A DNA stretch of 10,965 bases from positions 1 through 10,965 of the forward strand of contig CAYOVH010000012.1 in assembly GCA_964407405.1 (NCBI GenBank), written 5' to 3'. Below the pieces are notes generated by a model that saw only the letters and a program-made list of their open reading frames with translations, searched no databases and was not told where the DNA came from. Shown in pieces: positions 1 to 7,348 of this stretch (its first letter is position 1; each line of letters opens with the position of its first letter). This DNA comes from JASLCR01 sp964407405. GTDB taxonomy: Bacteria; Patescibacteriota; Saccharimonadia; Saccharimonadales; Saccharimonadaceae. Position numbers and translations under genes: made by a program.

Positions 1-25
1 GAAATTGCTCATCTAGTCGAAACAT
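1..25 (-). CDS. Possible start of a further minus-strand gene (partial, runs off the window)
   Basis: On the minus strand an AAGGGGA Shine-Dalgarno-like stretch (complement of about 35-41) lies 8 nt before an ATG at 25, which opens into MFRLDEQF up to the window edge without a stop. It would be the next gene after the 708-aa gene in the same direction. Only eight codons are visible, so it may be chance, and no function can be given. Confidence 0.25.
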
Positions 26-69
26 GCGCGGTATCCCCTTCTATTACAGTTGCTTCTATTGTAGCAATA

Positions 70-2196
70 TTACGCCGCAAGCGTAAAGCCATCACTCTTT
101 GAAGCGGCTGCAATTACTTTCAAAGCCGAAGTCGGCAGCTTGCCAGTATGCGAGATGCGCCACTCGCTGTGGGCACCGTCCCAATACGCCCAACCTTGCT
201 CATGCAGCTTTGGACCCGCATCCTTGAGCACATCAGCCCAGTGCTCATGAGGAATATTCAGCTCTTGGAATGTCTGATACCAGCCCTCACCAGGAGTTAC
301 CATGTGGGCACTTGGGGAAAACTCGGCCCAACTTAGACCAGGATGTTTAGTGCTGTTAGGTACGCTTCCATTAAGCGGCTTACCTGTCCTGTCATCCAGT
401 CCATTGTTATTCTTATCAACAAAATTATCCTTATCATCAGGGATGCCGTCATGATCCACATCATGAGCGTATGTCTTCTGATCGCCATTCCAGAGATTAT
501 CCCACTTTTCATGCAACCAATGTGTTGCTGACAGATTCTTTTCAGACAGATACTCCGCCCCTTCGTGAATACCATAACCAATCAACGCACCGGTGCCCAT
601 CATAGCTATACCGTATGCAGCAGACTTACGGCGTTTCTCCTGTTCTTTCTTCGTATCATCATCAAAGGCCTTGTTTAAACCGGTCAGCTCCTGGATTTTT
701 TCCATACGATTCGCGTCAGTAAAGTTCAGCGCAGCCTCACTATCAAGTTCATCGGCGTCAAAATCAATCGCGGTTGATTTTCCATTGTCCGCAACGATTC
801 CCCTGTCGGCATCGTCGTAAATCGCGGCCATTCCACGTGTTCTATTGTCTTTGAGAGCAAAATTACGAGCAAAGCGCGAGGCTAGCACAGCGCCGCCAGC
901 GACAGCTCCGGCACCAACAGCTCCGGCAACAAACGCACCAGACAAACCAGCAAGAGCACCGAGCCCAACACCTTTCGCGATACGCGTCGCCACGTTTCCC
1001 TTATTCATCCACTTGATAAATTTTCCAAGCGGCTTGCCTTCAAGCTCAGCAATCGTTTCATTACGCAGCTTTGCTTGCTCATCAACAATCACTGTCATCG
1101 CAACAAGGTTCTTGTCTTCATCCGAAAAATCTTCATGCAATGCCAAGTGACGTTTACCTAGCTCTTGCACCAGCACTTCGTACTCAGCCTTCAGCTGAGC
1201 ATACTTTTTGCCACCTTTCCCATATAACCTATCTTGCCCCTTTGCAGTTGCCGCAGCCATACGATCACGCAGTTCACTTAATGAGCCTTCCAGTTTATCA
1301 ATTGCCGCAACTTTTTCAGGATCAAGCTCAGCAGAATCGGCGTCAGTATCTTCGTCGTCGTCGGCTTCACCTGTCGACTGACTCCTCATTTCCGATGGTA
1401 TATTCAGGCCATTCGCAATTGCATCAAGGGCGTCCGTCGGCAATGGTGCGAGTCGAGTATCTGTACTGCTCTCAGGAGCATGGAACGTATCGCCAACTAC
1501 GTCAGGAAGTCGCCCAGCTGCTATCCTGTCAAGTTCGTTTGTTGGCAATGCCGACAAACGACGATGTCGCCCACCACTATTACGAGCCTCGTACTCCTCT
1601 AGCGATTCGCCCTCTAAAGCATCTGCACCAGCCAAGTCTGAGCGACGAAGCTCGGCCATCAATTCATCATAAATTGGATTGTCCTCATCAATATTCTCGT
1701 CCCTGTGCTGACCCGGCAAACGATCCTGCTTGCGTACATAGTCCTCAGCTTTTGACTCAGAATCAACAGCCACATTTGCACGACGTTTGCCAACATATGA
1801 CCCCGTTTCGTTACTTTGCTCGCCATAGTACCGATCAACATTCTTACGTGCATCGTCTATGTATGCTTGGATGTCGCTGTCACTCCAGTCCTTCTCTTCT
1901 TCATCGTCAAGAAATCCATTTACGGCCAGAGAATCACGAATATCCTTTGGGTCTTTAAGGATACCGACAGCGTCAAGGAGAGCCTCATCTTCTTTATTGA
2001 TCAAGCCTTCGTGGATTTGCTCAGCATGGGCTGCAATCATATTAAGTTCATGATTTGTTAAAAAGCGGCCAGACTTACGGCCCGATCCTGACGGTATATG
2101 CGCCTTGCCATGCGAATCCACAGTAATAAAGTCTCTGGCTTCACCAATGGTATCGGATTGATTTTGCTTGGAAGCGAATTTAGACTTTTCGCTCAT
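70..2196 (-). CDS. Large membrane/surface-type protein with Ca-binding DxDxDG repeats
   Basis: A 708-aa protein of no family I recognise with certainty. Residues 1-400 are acidic, hydrophilic and probably largely disordered or helical. Residues 404-440 are a glycine/alanine-rich hydrophobic stretch long enough for two close membrane helices, and 527-546 form a third, so the C-terminus could lie outside the cell. Residues 579-602 contain two loops of the calcium-binding thrombospondin-type-3 kind (D579-x-D581-x-D583-G-x-x-D587 and D594-x-N596-x-N598-G-x-x-D602). The C-terminus (about 625-700) is a Trp/His-rich domain starting with PGEGWYQTF, loosely LysM-like but not assignable. A short motif L(P)TxxLxxIA occurs four times (near 46, 217, 252 and 687). 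The ATG at 2196 is preceded by AGGAG at 9 nt and by a near-consensus promoter. A role in the cell envelope or host contact is inference from the topology and calcium loops. Confidence 0.85.
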   Translation of the reverse strand: MSEKSKFASKQNQSDTIGEARDFITVDSHGKAHIPSGSGRKSGRFLTNHELNMIAAHAEQIHEGLINKEDEALLDAVGILKDPKDIRDSLAVNGFLDDEEEKDWSDSDIQAYIDDARKNVDRYYGEQSNETGSYVGKRRANVAVDSESKAEDYVRKQDRLPGQHRDENIDEDNPIYDELMAELRRSDLAGADALEGESLEEYEARNSGGRHRRLSALPTNELDRIAAGRLPDVVGDTFHAPESSTDTRLAPLPTDALDAIANGLNIPSEMRSQSTGEADDDEDTDADSAELDPEKVAAIDKLEGSLSELRDRMAAATAKGQDRLYGKGGKKYAQLKAEYEVLVQELGKRHLALHEDFSDEDKNLVAMTVIVDEQAKLRNETIAELEGKPLGKFIKWMNKGNVATRIAKGVGLGALAGLSGAFVAGAVGAGAVAGGAVLASRFARNFALKDNRTRGMAAIYDDADRGIVADNGKSTAIDFDADELDSEAALNFTDANRMEKIQELTGLNKAFDDDTKKEQEKRRKSAAYGIAMMGTGALIGYGIHEGAEYLSEKNLSATHWLHEKWDNLWNGDQKTYAHDVDHDGIPDDKDNFVDKNNNGLDDRTGKPLNGSVPNSTKHPGLSWAEFSPSAHMVTPGEGWYQTFQELNIPHEHWADVLKDAGPKLHEQGWAYWDGAHSEWRISHTGKLPTSALKVIAAASKSDGFTLAA

Positions 2197-2245
2197 GTGG
2201 TGGTGCTCCTAAAATAAATGGATTAAAATAATTGCTTATGGTACA

Positions 2246-2274
2246 ATTTTAGCACTATTTTGTATAAATGTCAA
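2246..2274 (-). promoter_or_regulatory. Sigma-70-type promoter of the 708-aa gene
   Basis: On the minus strand TTGACA (2269-2274) is separated by exactly 17 bp from TAAAAT (2246-2251), and the spacer ends in TGC, giving an extended -10. The expected start site near 2239 leaves a leader of about 43 nt before the ATG at 2196. Confidence 0.85.
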
Positions 2275-2306
2275 TAATGACGTATTAAATTACTCTATGT
2301 ATCAGT

Positions 2307-2314
2307 AGTATCTA
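2307..2314. repeat. 8-bp direct repeat, left copy (AGTATCTA)
   Basis: AGTATCTA here recurs at 4078-4085 in the same orientation, just outside both ends of the G+C-rich segment. Both copies have ATCA immediately or 2 nt upstream. It could be a target-site duplication from insertion of the segment, but a chance match of 8 bp in two windows of this size is not negligible. Confidence 0.4.
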
Positions 2315-2332
2315 CGAAAGTTGTTGATGGGG

Positions 2333-2370
2333 CATACCCCGGTCCCCGCTCAGGCGGGGACCGGGGTATG
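2333..2370. terminator. Perfect 17-bp G+C-rich hairpin downstream of the two-gene island operon
   Basis: Arm CATACCCCGGTCCCCGC (2333-2349), loop TCAG, perfectly complementary arm at 2354-2370. It lies 20 bp after the stop of the 207-aa gene (minus strand) and about 80 bp before the promoter of the 708-aa gene. No T-tract follows on either strand. It therefore resembles the U-less terminators of high-G+C Gram-positives, or the end of a mobile or repeated element, more than the T-tailed terminators elsewhere in this window. Confidence 0.6.
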
Positions 2371-2390
2371 ACACCCAAGGTTGAACGAAC

Positions 2391-3014
2391 CTAGTCACGG
2401 AGATAAGGCCCGATGGTCTCGAGTCCGACGTTGCCGCAGATGGCCCGGATAGAATCATCCAAACCAGCCTGACAGTCACCCGTCGACACCTTGAACCACC
2501 AGACGTCACCGCCAGCGATCATGTCCTCTTCGCCCTTGACGGCCTTGCCGTTCTTCCAGTACCAGTTGCCGCCAAAGTGGACTACTGACTGGAATTGCAC
2601 GGCCACCCACTCTCCGGCGTCGCCAGACACCAAATTGCGAGCAGCTTCAGCCGCAGCACCATCGCCACCAAGAAACTCGTCGACCTGGCTGGCCGAGCGG
2701 AGTATCTGAAGTGAGAACGGATACTGGACGTGCTGCACCGGAAGCTTGCCCCAGTCAACAGCGTCCTCGCCAATGACAAAGTCGTCACTCTCAAACCCCT
2801 GGTCGTACAAGAGGTCTGAAACAGCGTCGCCAGAATCACAGGCTTCCGGTGTAGGAGTAGCAGACGGCGTCTCCGAGGGGGTCGGAGTCGCCGACGTGGT
2901 AGGACCCATCGGCCCCGGGCCGTCCGAAGACGACCCGGCAGCCAAGCCGCCCAGGAGCAGCCACCCTCCCCCAAAGAGGAGGAGAGAGGCAAAGATGCCA
3001 GCCAAGCGCCTCAT
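2391..3014 (-). CDS. Secreted or membrane-tethered protein with Pro/Thr/Ser linker
   Basis: A 207-aa protein of unknown function. Residues 1-26 are a signal sequence or membrane anchor (MRR start, then a Leu/Gly/Ala-rich core), with no lipobox cysteine. Residues 27-57 are a Pro/Thr/Ser linker with repeated TPTP units, typical of actinobacterial cell-wall-spanning linkers. Residues 58-207 form a small globular domain with Trp/Tyr-rich strands (GGNWYWKNGK, DVWWFKV) and cysteines at 59, 181 and 193 that could form a disulfide outside the cell. Its ATG shares one base with the TGA of the upstream gene and lacks a clear Shine-Dalgarno, so translation is probably coupled. Third-position G/C use is clearly higher than in infB or rpsA, suggesting transfer. 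Confidence 0.8.
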   Translation of the reverse strand: MRRLAGIFASLLLFGGGWLLLGGLAAGSSSDGPGPMGPTTSATPTPSETPSATPTPEACDSGDAVSDLLYDQGFESDDFVIGEDAVDWGKLPVQHVQYPFSLQILRSASQVDEFLGGDGAAAEAARNLVSGDAGEWVAVQFQSVVHFGGNWYWKNGKAVKGEEDMIAGGDVWWFKVSTGDCQAGLDDSIRAICGNVGLETIGPYLRD

Positions 3015-3937
3015 CAGACGTGGGCACTGGCCCCGGCGACTGCGGTCGCACCGCGCTGCGCCGGCTGCTGCATGCCGGGCACAATGTGGTCGTCCACGTC
3101 GTCGTCCTGAGTGGTGTCACGATCATCGACATTCTGCTGACTCCAACGGACAACGATGGCGTCGGCGGCGGCCACCGAAGTGGCGGACGGTCCCTCCTCG
3201 CGGAGGAAACCGTAGGCGATCAAGCCAGCGATGCCACCCGCAACAGCGGGCAACCCGATGGCCCAGTTCCAGCTCCACTCGACACCGCTGACAGCGACGA
3301 TGATGGCGTAGATCACGAAGGTTGCCCCGAGGACTCCCAGCGCGATCCAGAGCGCCTGACGGCGAGCCGCCTGGTCATTGCCGGCCTGCGCGTGAGCGAA
3401 GGCCGTAGCCGAAACCACCTGGGTCTCAGCCAGACACGCCTCGAGCTGGTCGACCCTCCCGCCCATGCGAGTGAGATCGTGCTCGTAGTGCTCCACCCGA
3501 CTGACGAGCGGGCTGTCCGACTCGGCCGGCGACGCAGGCTGGCTGCCCGAGCTGTCGGTGGCAGCGAGCTCACGTTCAGCCTGGTCAACCGCCTCTGCGG
3601 CCCGCTGGGTGCGGGCAACATCGGCCTCGACCTGGCCCTCCGACGTGACGTCGGTCTCGTTGTGAGCCCGGGTGGCCTCGGCCAGCGTGGCAGCAGCGCC
3701 ACGAACAGCAGGCTGGCTGCCATACCTCTGGTGCAGCTCCTCGACTCGCTGGGCAAGCCCAGCGAGTACCTCTCGGTCGGTGCCGAAGATCTCCGAGATG
3801 ATCTCGGGAGTCCTGACGTCGATACGTCCATCGACAAAGGCCGCGATTGCGGCAGCCCTCTGCTGAAGCGTTCCGTCCAGTCCTCGCGCCAAGGCGTCGA
3901 TGTCGGGGCGGTCTCCTTCGGGGGTGGCGGTCGTCAT
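3014..3937 (-). CDS. Two-TM protein with N-terminal coiled-coil region
   Basis: A 307-aa protein of no family I recognise. Residues 1-125 are Ala/Glu/Arg-rich and helical, probably partly coiled coil. Residues 126-145 are a Ser/Pro spacer, and 146-192 a second helical stretch with heptad-like spacing (VSRVEH, RVDQLEACL). Two membrane helices follow at about 195-217 and 225-245, separated by a short Trp-rich turn (VEWSWNW). Residues 246-307 are a hydrophilic, Asp-rich tail. The predicted topology is a hairpin with both long parts on the same side. The ATG at 3937 has a good GGAG 6-9 nt upstream. It is the first gene of a two-gene unit with the secreted 207-aa protein. Base composition and codon use differ from the neighbouring housekeeping genes. 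Confidence 0.8.
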   Translation of the reverse strand: MTTATPEGDRPDIDALARGLDGTLQQRAAAIAAFVDGRIDVRTPEIISEIFGTDREVLAGLAQRVEELHQRYGSQPAVRGAAATLAEATRAHNETDVTSEGQVEADVARTQRAAEAVDQAERELAATDSSGSQPASPAESDSPLVSRVEHYEHDLTRMGGRVDQLEACLAETQVVSATAFAHAQAGNDQAARRQALWIALGVLGATFVIYAIIVAVSGVEWSWNWAIGLPAVAGGIAGLIAYGFLREEGPSATSVAAADAIVVRWSQQNVDDRDTTQDDDVDDHIVPGMQQPAQRGATAVAGASAHV

Positions 3938-4008
3938 GACCGTCTCCTTTCGATTGTCATTCCTTCAGCCCGCTACGGGCCGAAGGTCAAGCAACTACTA
4001 CTGATCCG

Positions 4009-4068
4009 GATACAGCAGCAGCCAGCTCACGAGGCTTCCAGGCTCATGAGTTAGCTTACGGCTGTATC
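4009..4068. repeat. Nested 60-bp inverted repeat at the right edge of the G+C-rich island
   Basis: Outer arms GATACAGC (4009-4016) and GCTGTATC (4061-4068) match perfectly. Inner arms CTCACGAG (4026-4033) and CTCATGAG (4043-4050) pair except for one position. The arms sit almost symmetrically round a 9-nt loop. It could be a transcript hairpin of the 307-aa gene leader, a factor-binding site or an element end. Nothing in the sequence decides between these. Confidence 0.5.
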
Positions 4069-4077
4069 TCTGAATCA

Positions 4078-4085
4078 AGTATCTA
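4078..4085. repeat. 8-bp direct repeat, right copy (AGTATCTA)
   Basis: Same sequence and orientation as 2307-2314. The two copies bracket the G+C-rich segment with its two genes and both large inverted repeats. Confidence 0.4.
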
Positions 4086-4216
4086 TAGATTCGTTCACAT
4101 GTATGGGATCGTAGGGAGCCTGCTGGCTCAACATACGCTTTCGTCCATACTATTGATACACAAAATACCTACTTGTTAATCTTCCCAAAGTATCCCTCGA
4201 ATACATTGCAACTTCC

Positions 4217-4245
4217 ACCTTACCATTTTTTAGATATATTGTCAA
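4217..4245 (-). promoter_or_regulatory. Candidate minus-strand promoter upstream of the island genes
   Basis: On the minus strand a perfect TTGACA (4240-4245) is followed after 17 bp by TAAGGT (4217-4222), with TGG before the -10. The -10 is weak, but the spacing and extended element match the other promoters here. It would start RNA near 4210, leaving about 270 nt of leader before the 307-aa gene. An 18-codon ORF with start near 4205 lies in that leader and is probably meaningless. Confidence 0.45.
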
Positions 4246-4304
4246 TATAATGCTCTCGATTTCTCAAGTTTTTGATAATCTAACACTCAAGAACTGGGCT
4301 CGAT

Positions 4305-6074
4305 CTACGCGAGTGTCCGCTTGACCATCTCTCGAGTGAAGAATTCGAGCGTGTCGCCCTCGATGAGCTGGAGCTTCTTCTCCGTTTTGAGGCTGATACC
4401 GCACATTTCGCCTTCGAAGACTTCTTTGGCTTCGGCCTGCTGACGCTGGACTTTTGTCACCTCCACCTCTGCCAATTGCTCGCCACCGCGTTTCACGCGC
4501 GCCAAAACGCCCGGAGTTGCCTTACCGCTCGTCACCTCACCACCAGCAATCACCTCGTCTTTGAGAGTACGGAATATGCCCTTGATCACGAGAGATCCAA
4601 CCTCTGTCTCGACAACTTCCGGCGCAATCAGCATCTCCATCGACTTTTTTGCATCATCAAGCAACTCATAAATGACCTTGTAGATGCGGATATCCACTTT
4701 ATCACGAGCAGCCTGACGCTTGACGCTTGGAGGTAGATCAACATTAAATCCATAGATCACTGTACCGTCGCTCGCCGCCAAATGCACATCATTCTCGGAG
4801 ATATTACCGACGCCACTCCCTACAATGTGGAGGTTGACTCTCCCTTCCGTATCAATCAGTCGCAAGCTGTCTATTACAGAGGTCAATGAGCCTTGAACAT
4901 CTGTCTTGATAATGACGTTGAAATTTTCCGCTTCGTGTTTTTGCGTCATCAGCTTCAAAAGATCGGAGCCAGTGATATTCGTCTCAGCAGCAGCCTTCTC
5001 GCGCTCGAGCTTGGCCTTAGCAACCAACTGACGAGCGGCTTTTTCATTTTTGACGACGAGAAAAGTATCGCCAAATTGCGGGATATCTTTAAATCCTGTG
5101 ACAGTAGCCGGCACCGACGGACCAGCTTCTTTGAGAGCATCACCCTTGAAATCAAGCATAGTGCGAACTTTTCCATATGCTACGCCTGCAACCATAAATT
5201 GTCCTGGCTTTAGAACGCCCTGTTCAACAAGCAGACCGACCACTGAGCCGCGGCCTGTCTCCATGTGGGCCTCAATCACTAGACCTTCAGCAGCAACATC
5301 GGTATCCGCTTTTAATTCCTCTATGTCTGCGATCAGCAAAACGCTGTCCAGAAGTTTATCAATACCTTGGCCGGTCTTGGCACTGACTTCGACCATGATC
5401 GTATCACCACCCCATTCTTCTGGATTCAATTTGTGTTCAGTCGCGAGCTGCGTCTTAACGAGCTGTGAATTGGCCGTTTCTTTGTCAATCTTGTTGATTG
5501 CAACGACAATCTTGGCGTTGGCTTCGTTGGCAAAGCGAATCGCTTCAACCGTTTGCGGCTTCACGCCGTCATCAGCCGCCACCACAATAATGACGACATC
5601 GGTCAAGGTCGCACCGTGCTGACGCAGCGCTGCAAAAGCCTCGTGACCAGGTGTATCGAGCAGCGTCATAGCCCGCCCATTTCGCTCTGCCTGATAGGCT
5701 GAAATGTGCTGTGTGATGCCACCCGCCTCGCCCTCGACAACTTTTTGACCAAGGATAGCATCGAGCAAGCTGGTCTTTCCGTGATCAACGTGCCCCATAA
5801 CTGCCACGATCGGCGGTCGCTCGGTCGCTCGATCGCTCAGCTGATGGACGCGTTTTTCGGGACCATTTGAAGCTTCTTTTTTCTGCAACTCAACATCGAG
5901 CCCGAGCTCCTCAACAATGATTGATGCTGTCTCAAAATCAATCCGCTGATTGATCGTGGCGACAATACCATTCTTGAATAGCTCGCCGACGAGCGTCGTC
6001 ACCGGCAAGTTTAGTGTTTCAGCAAGCTCACCAACGGTGATCGAGCCGGCAATACTAACGATTTTTTCAGCCAT
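4305..6074 (-). CDS. infB: Translation initiation factor IF-2
   Basis: A 589-aa cytoplasmic GTPase that brings fMet-tRNA to the 30S subunit and promotes subunit joining. An IF2_N-like domain occupies about residues 1-60 (AEKIVSIAGSITVGELAETL). The G domain shows G1 GHVDHGKT (94-101), the G2 region GGITQHI (118-124), G3 DTPGH (140-144), G4 NKID (194-197) and G5 SAK (231-233). Domains II, III and IV follow, ending near LEFFTREMVKRTLA. It is much shorter than the E. coli protein because the long N-terminal extension is missing, as in many reduced genomes. The ATG at 6074 follows an AGGAG Shine-Dalgarno. It is 49 bp behind rpsA on the same strand, with no terminator between, so probably cotranscribed. 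The usual nusA neighbour is not seen. Confidence 0.97.
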   Translation of the reverse strand: MAEKIVSIAGSITVGELAETLNLPVTTLVGELFKNGIVATINQRIDFETASIIVEELGLDVELQKKEASNGPEKRVHQLSDRATERPPIVAVMGHVDHGKTSLLDAILGQKVVEGEAGGITQHISAYQAERNGRAMTLLDTPGHEAFAALRQHGATLTDVVIIVVAADDGVKPQTVEAIRFANEANAKIVVAINKIDKETANSQLVKTQLATEHKLNPEEWGGDTIMVEVSAKTGQGIDKLLDSVLLIADIEELKADTDVAAEGLVIEAHMETGRGSVVGLLVEQGVLKPGQFMVAGVAYGKVRTMLDFKGDALKEAGPSVPATVTGFKDIPQFGDTFLVVKNEKAARQLVAKAKLEREKAAAETNITGSDLLKLMTQKHEAENFNVIIKTDVQGSLTSVIDSLRLIDTEGRVNLHIVGSGVGNISENDVHLAASDGTVIYGFNVDLPPSVKRQAARDKVDIRIYKVIYELLDDAKKSMEMLIAPEVVETEVGSLVIKGIFRTLKDEVIAGGEVTSGKATPGVLARVKRGGEQLAEVEVTKVQRQQAEAKEVFEGEMCGISLKTEKKLQLIEGDTLEFFTREMVKRTLA

Positions 6075-6123
6075 GGAAAGGCTCCTTTCTTGCCGGCGTG
6101 ATCCCGGGCGAGTTACTTACATA

Positions 6124-7200
6124 TTACTTTTTCTTCTTTGAGTCGAGACTCAGTGAAATCTTGCGATTTTCTTTATCGATATCAAGAACAACGAATTCTT
6201 TGCGCTCGTTGAGCGTGAACACCTTCTCTGGATCAACATCGCTACCACCACCAAGCTCCGAGATATGGACAAGTGCTTCGACAGCCGGACTAATCTGCAC
6301 AAACGCGCCAAATGGTGTGATGCGAGTGATTGTTCCCTCGACCTTGTCACCCTTTGCAAACTTCTCGACCTCATCAAGCCATGGGTCCTGAGTCAGTTGC
6401 TTCATGCTAAGACTGAGACGATCTTTATCGATAGAGATAATCTTTGCCTCAATTGTCTGGCCAACTTTTACATAATCATTCGGATTGTTGACACGCTCCC
6501 AAGAGATTTCAGAAATGTGCACCAGTCCTTCGATTCCCTCAACATTGACAAAAACGCCAAAGTCGACAACGCCAGTCACAACGCCCTTCACTGTGTCACC
6601 AACTGCCAATTTCTCAAAGCGCTCAGCTAAACCGTCTTTGATCGCTTCTTTCTCAGAAAAAATCAGCTTGTTTGCTTTGCGATCAGCATCGAGAATACGT
6701 ACTTTCAATGTCTGATTGGTCAGCGCATTGAGTCGTTGCAATATCTCATCTTTGTCGCTAGAGCCGACGCGTGGATAGTGTTCAGCGGACAGCTGTGACA
6801 CTGGCAAGAAGCCTCGTACGCCTTCAAATTCAACCAAAAGGCCACCACGATTAGCATCATATGGCGTCACCTCGATGATTTCGCCTGCTTCTTGTTTTGC
6901 GGCAACCTCTTCCCAGCCCTTTTCTTTGGCTGCTTTGCGCAAACTCAGTAGGCTGTAGCCATTGTCGAGTTCATTGTCGACAACCGTTGCTGTCACTTCG
7001 TCACCTTCTTTTAACTGGCGAGAGAAGCCAACTTCGCGACGTGGCACATAGCCAACGCCAAGCGGACCGAGGTCGATCAATACTTCGTGCTTTTTGACTG
7101 ACAAGACGACACCATTTACCGGTTCGCCAACGACGAGTTGCTTCACACCTACATCAGAGGCCAGTAATTCGTCCATTGTTAGAGTGGCTTTTGTAGCCAT
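6124..7200 (-). CDS. rpsA: Ribosomal protein S1 (four S1 domains)
   Basis: A 358-aa RNA-binding protein built of four OB-fold S1 domains at about residues 22-89, 105-183, 199-268 and 284-353. The third (GDTVKGVVTGVVDFGVFVNV ... GLVHISEISW) and fourth (GDKVEGTITRITPFGAFVQI ... ALVHISELG) are the most canonical. It ends in a basic KKKK tail. E. coli S1 has six domains; four is common in Gram-positives and reduced genomes. S1 helps the 30S subunit bind mRNA, but short homologues can have other RNA roles, so the exact function is inferred. The ATG at 7200 has AAGGAG upstream. It is the first gene of the rpsA-infB unit and has its own strong promoter. Confidence 0.93.
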   Translation of the reverse strand: MATKATLTMDELLASDVGVKQLVVGEPVNGVVLSVKKHEVLIDLGPLGVGYVPRREVGFSRQLKEGDEVTATVVDNELDNGYSLLSLRKAAKEKGWEEVAAKQEAGEIIEVTPYDANRGGLLVEFEGVRGFLPVSQLSAEHYPRVGSSDKDEILQRLNALTNQTLKVRILDADRKANKLIFSEKEAIKDGLAERFEKLAVGDTVKGVVTGVVDFGVFVNVEGIEGLVHISEISWERVNNPNDYVKVGQTIEAKIISIDKDRLSLSMKQLTQDPWLDEVEKFAKGDKVEGTITRITPFGAFVQISPAVEALVHISELGGGSDVDPEKVFTLNERKEFVVLDIDKENRKISLSLDSKKKK

Positions 7201-7289
7201 CAGTTGATACTCCTTTTCTTAGTTATTATTATCCCAAAGATACAGATGCGTCGTAAGGACACCTCGCACGTATCTCATGAATCTTGTTT

Positions 7290-7318
7290 ATTATACACCT
7301 CTAGGAGATAGCTGTAAA
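7290..7318 (-). promoter_or_regulatory. Near-consensus promoter of rpsA-infB
   Basis: On the minus strand TTTACA (7313-7318), a 17-bp spacer and a perfect TATAAT (7290-7295). The start site would be near 7283, giving a leader of about 80 nt. The -35 abuts the end of a 9-bp hairpin at 7319-7348. Confidence 0.88.
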
Positions 7319-7348
7319 GTCAGCTTGGGAGGAACTAGACAAGCTGAC
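7319..7348 (-). terminator. Hairpin over the stop of the LPETG gene (possible weak terminator)
   Basis: GTCAGCTTG (7319-7327) and CAAGCTGAC (7340-7348) are perfect 9-bp complements round a 12-nt loop that contains the stop codon of the LPETG gene. On the minus strand the stem is followed only by TTTAC, so termination would be weak. The same CAAGCTGAC word occurs again at 7383-7391. Confidence 0.45.

Larger units (their letters stand above)
3938..4304. other. Long intergenic region between infB and the G+C-rich gene pair
   Basis: No convincing gene lies in these 367 bases. It holds an imperfect hairpin at 3962-3986 just before the 307-aa gene (11-bp stem, one mismatch, 3-nt loop), a nested inverted repeat at 4009-4068, an AGTATCTA copy at 4078-4085, a 5-bp hairpin at 4116-4129 and a candidate minus-strand promoter at 4217-4245. 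The sequence changes from G+C-rich to A+T-rich around 4070. No T-tailed terminator is visible after infB. Confidence 0.6.

Noticed and set aside
1071..1958. Plus-strand open frame of 295 codons opposite the 708-aa gene
   Set aside because: It is His/Gln/Ser-rich with no domain and no promoter or ribosome site. It is antisense to a well-supported gene.
3020..4054. Long plus-strand open frame (344 codons) opposite the 307-aa gene
   Set aside because: The protein is low-complexity with no membrane or coiled-coil logic and no good ribosome site, and it is antisense to a gene with Shine-Dalgarno, TM helices and coupling. Long shadow frames are expected in G+C-rich DNA.
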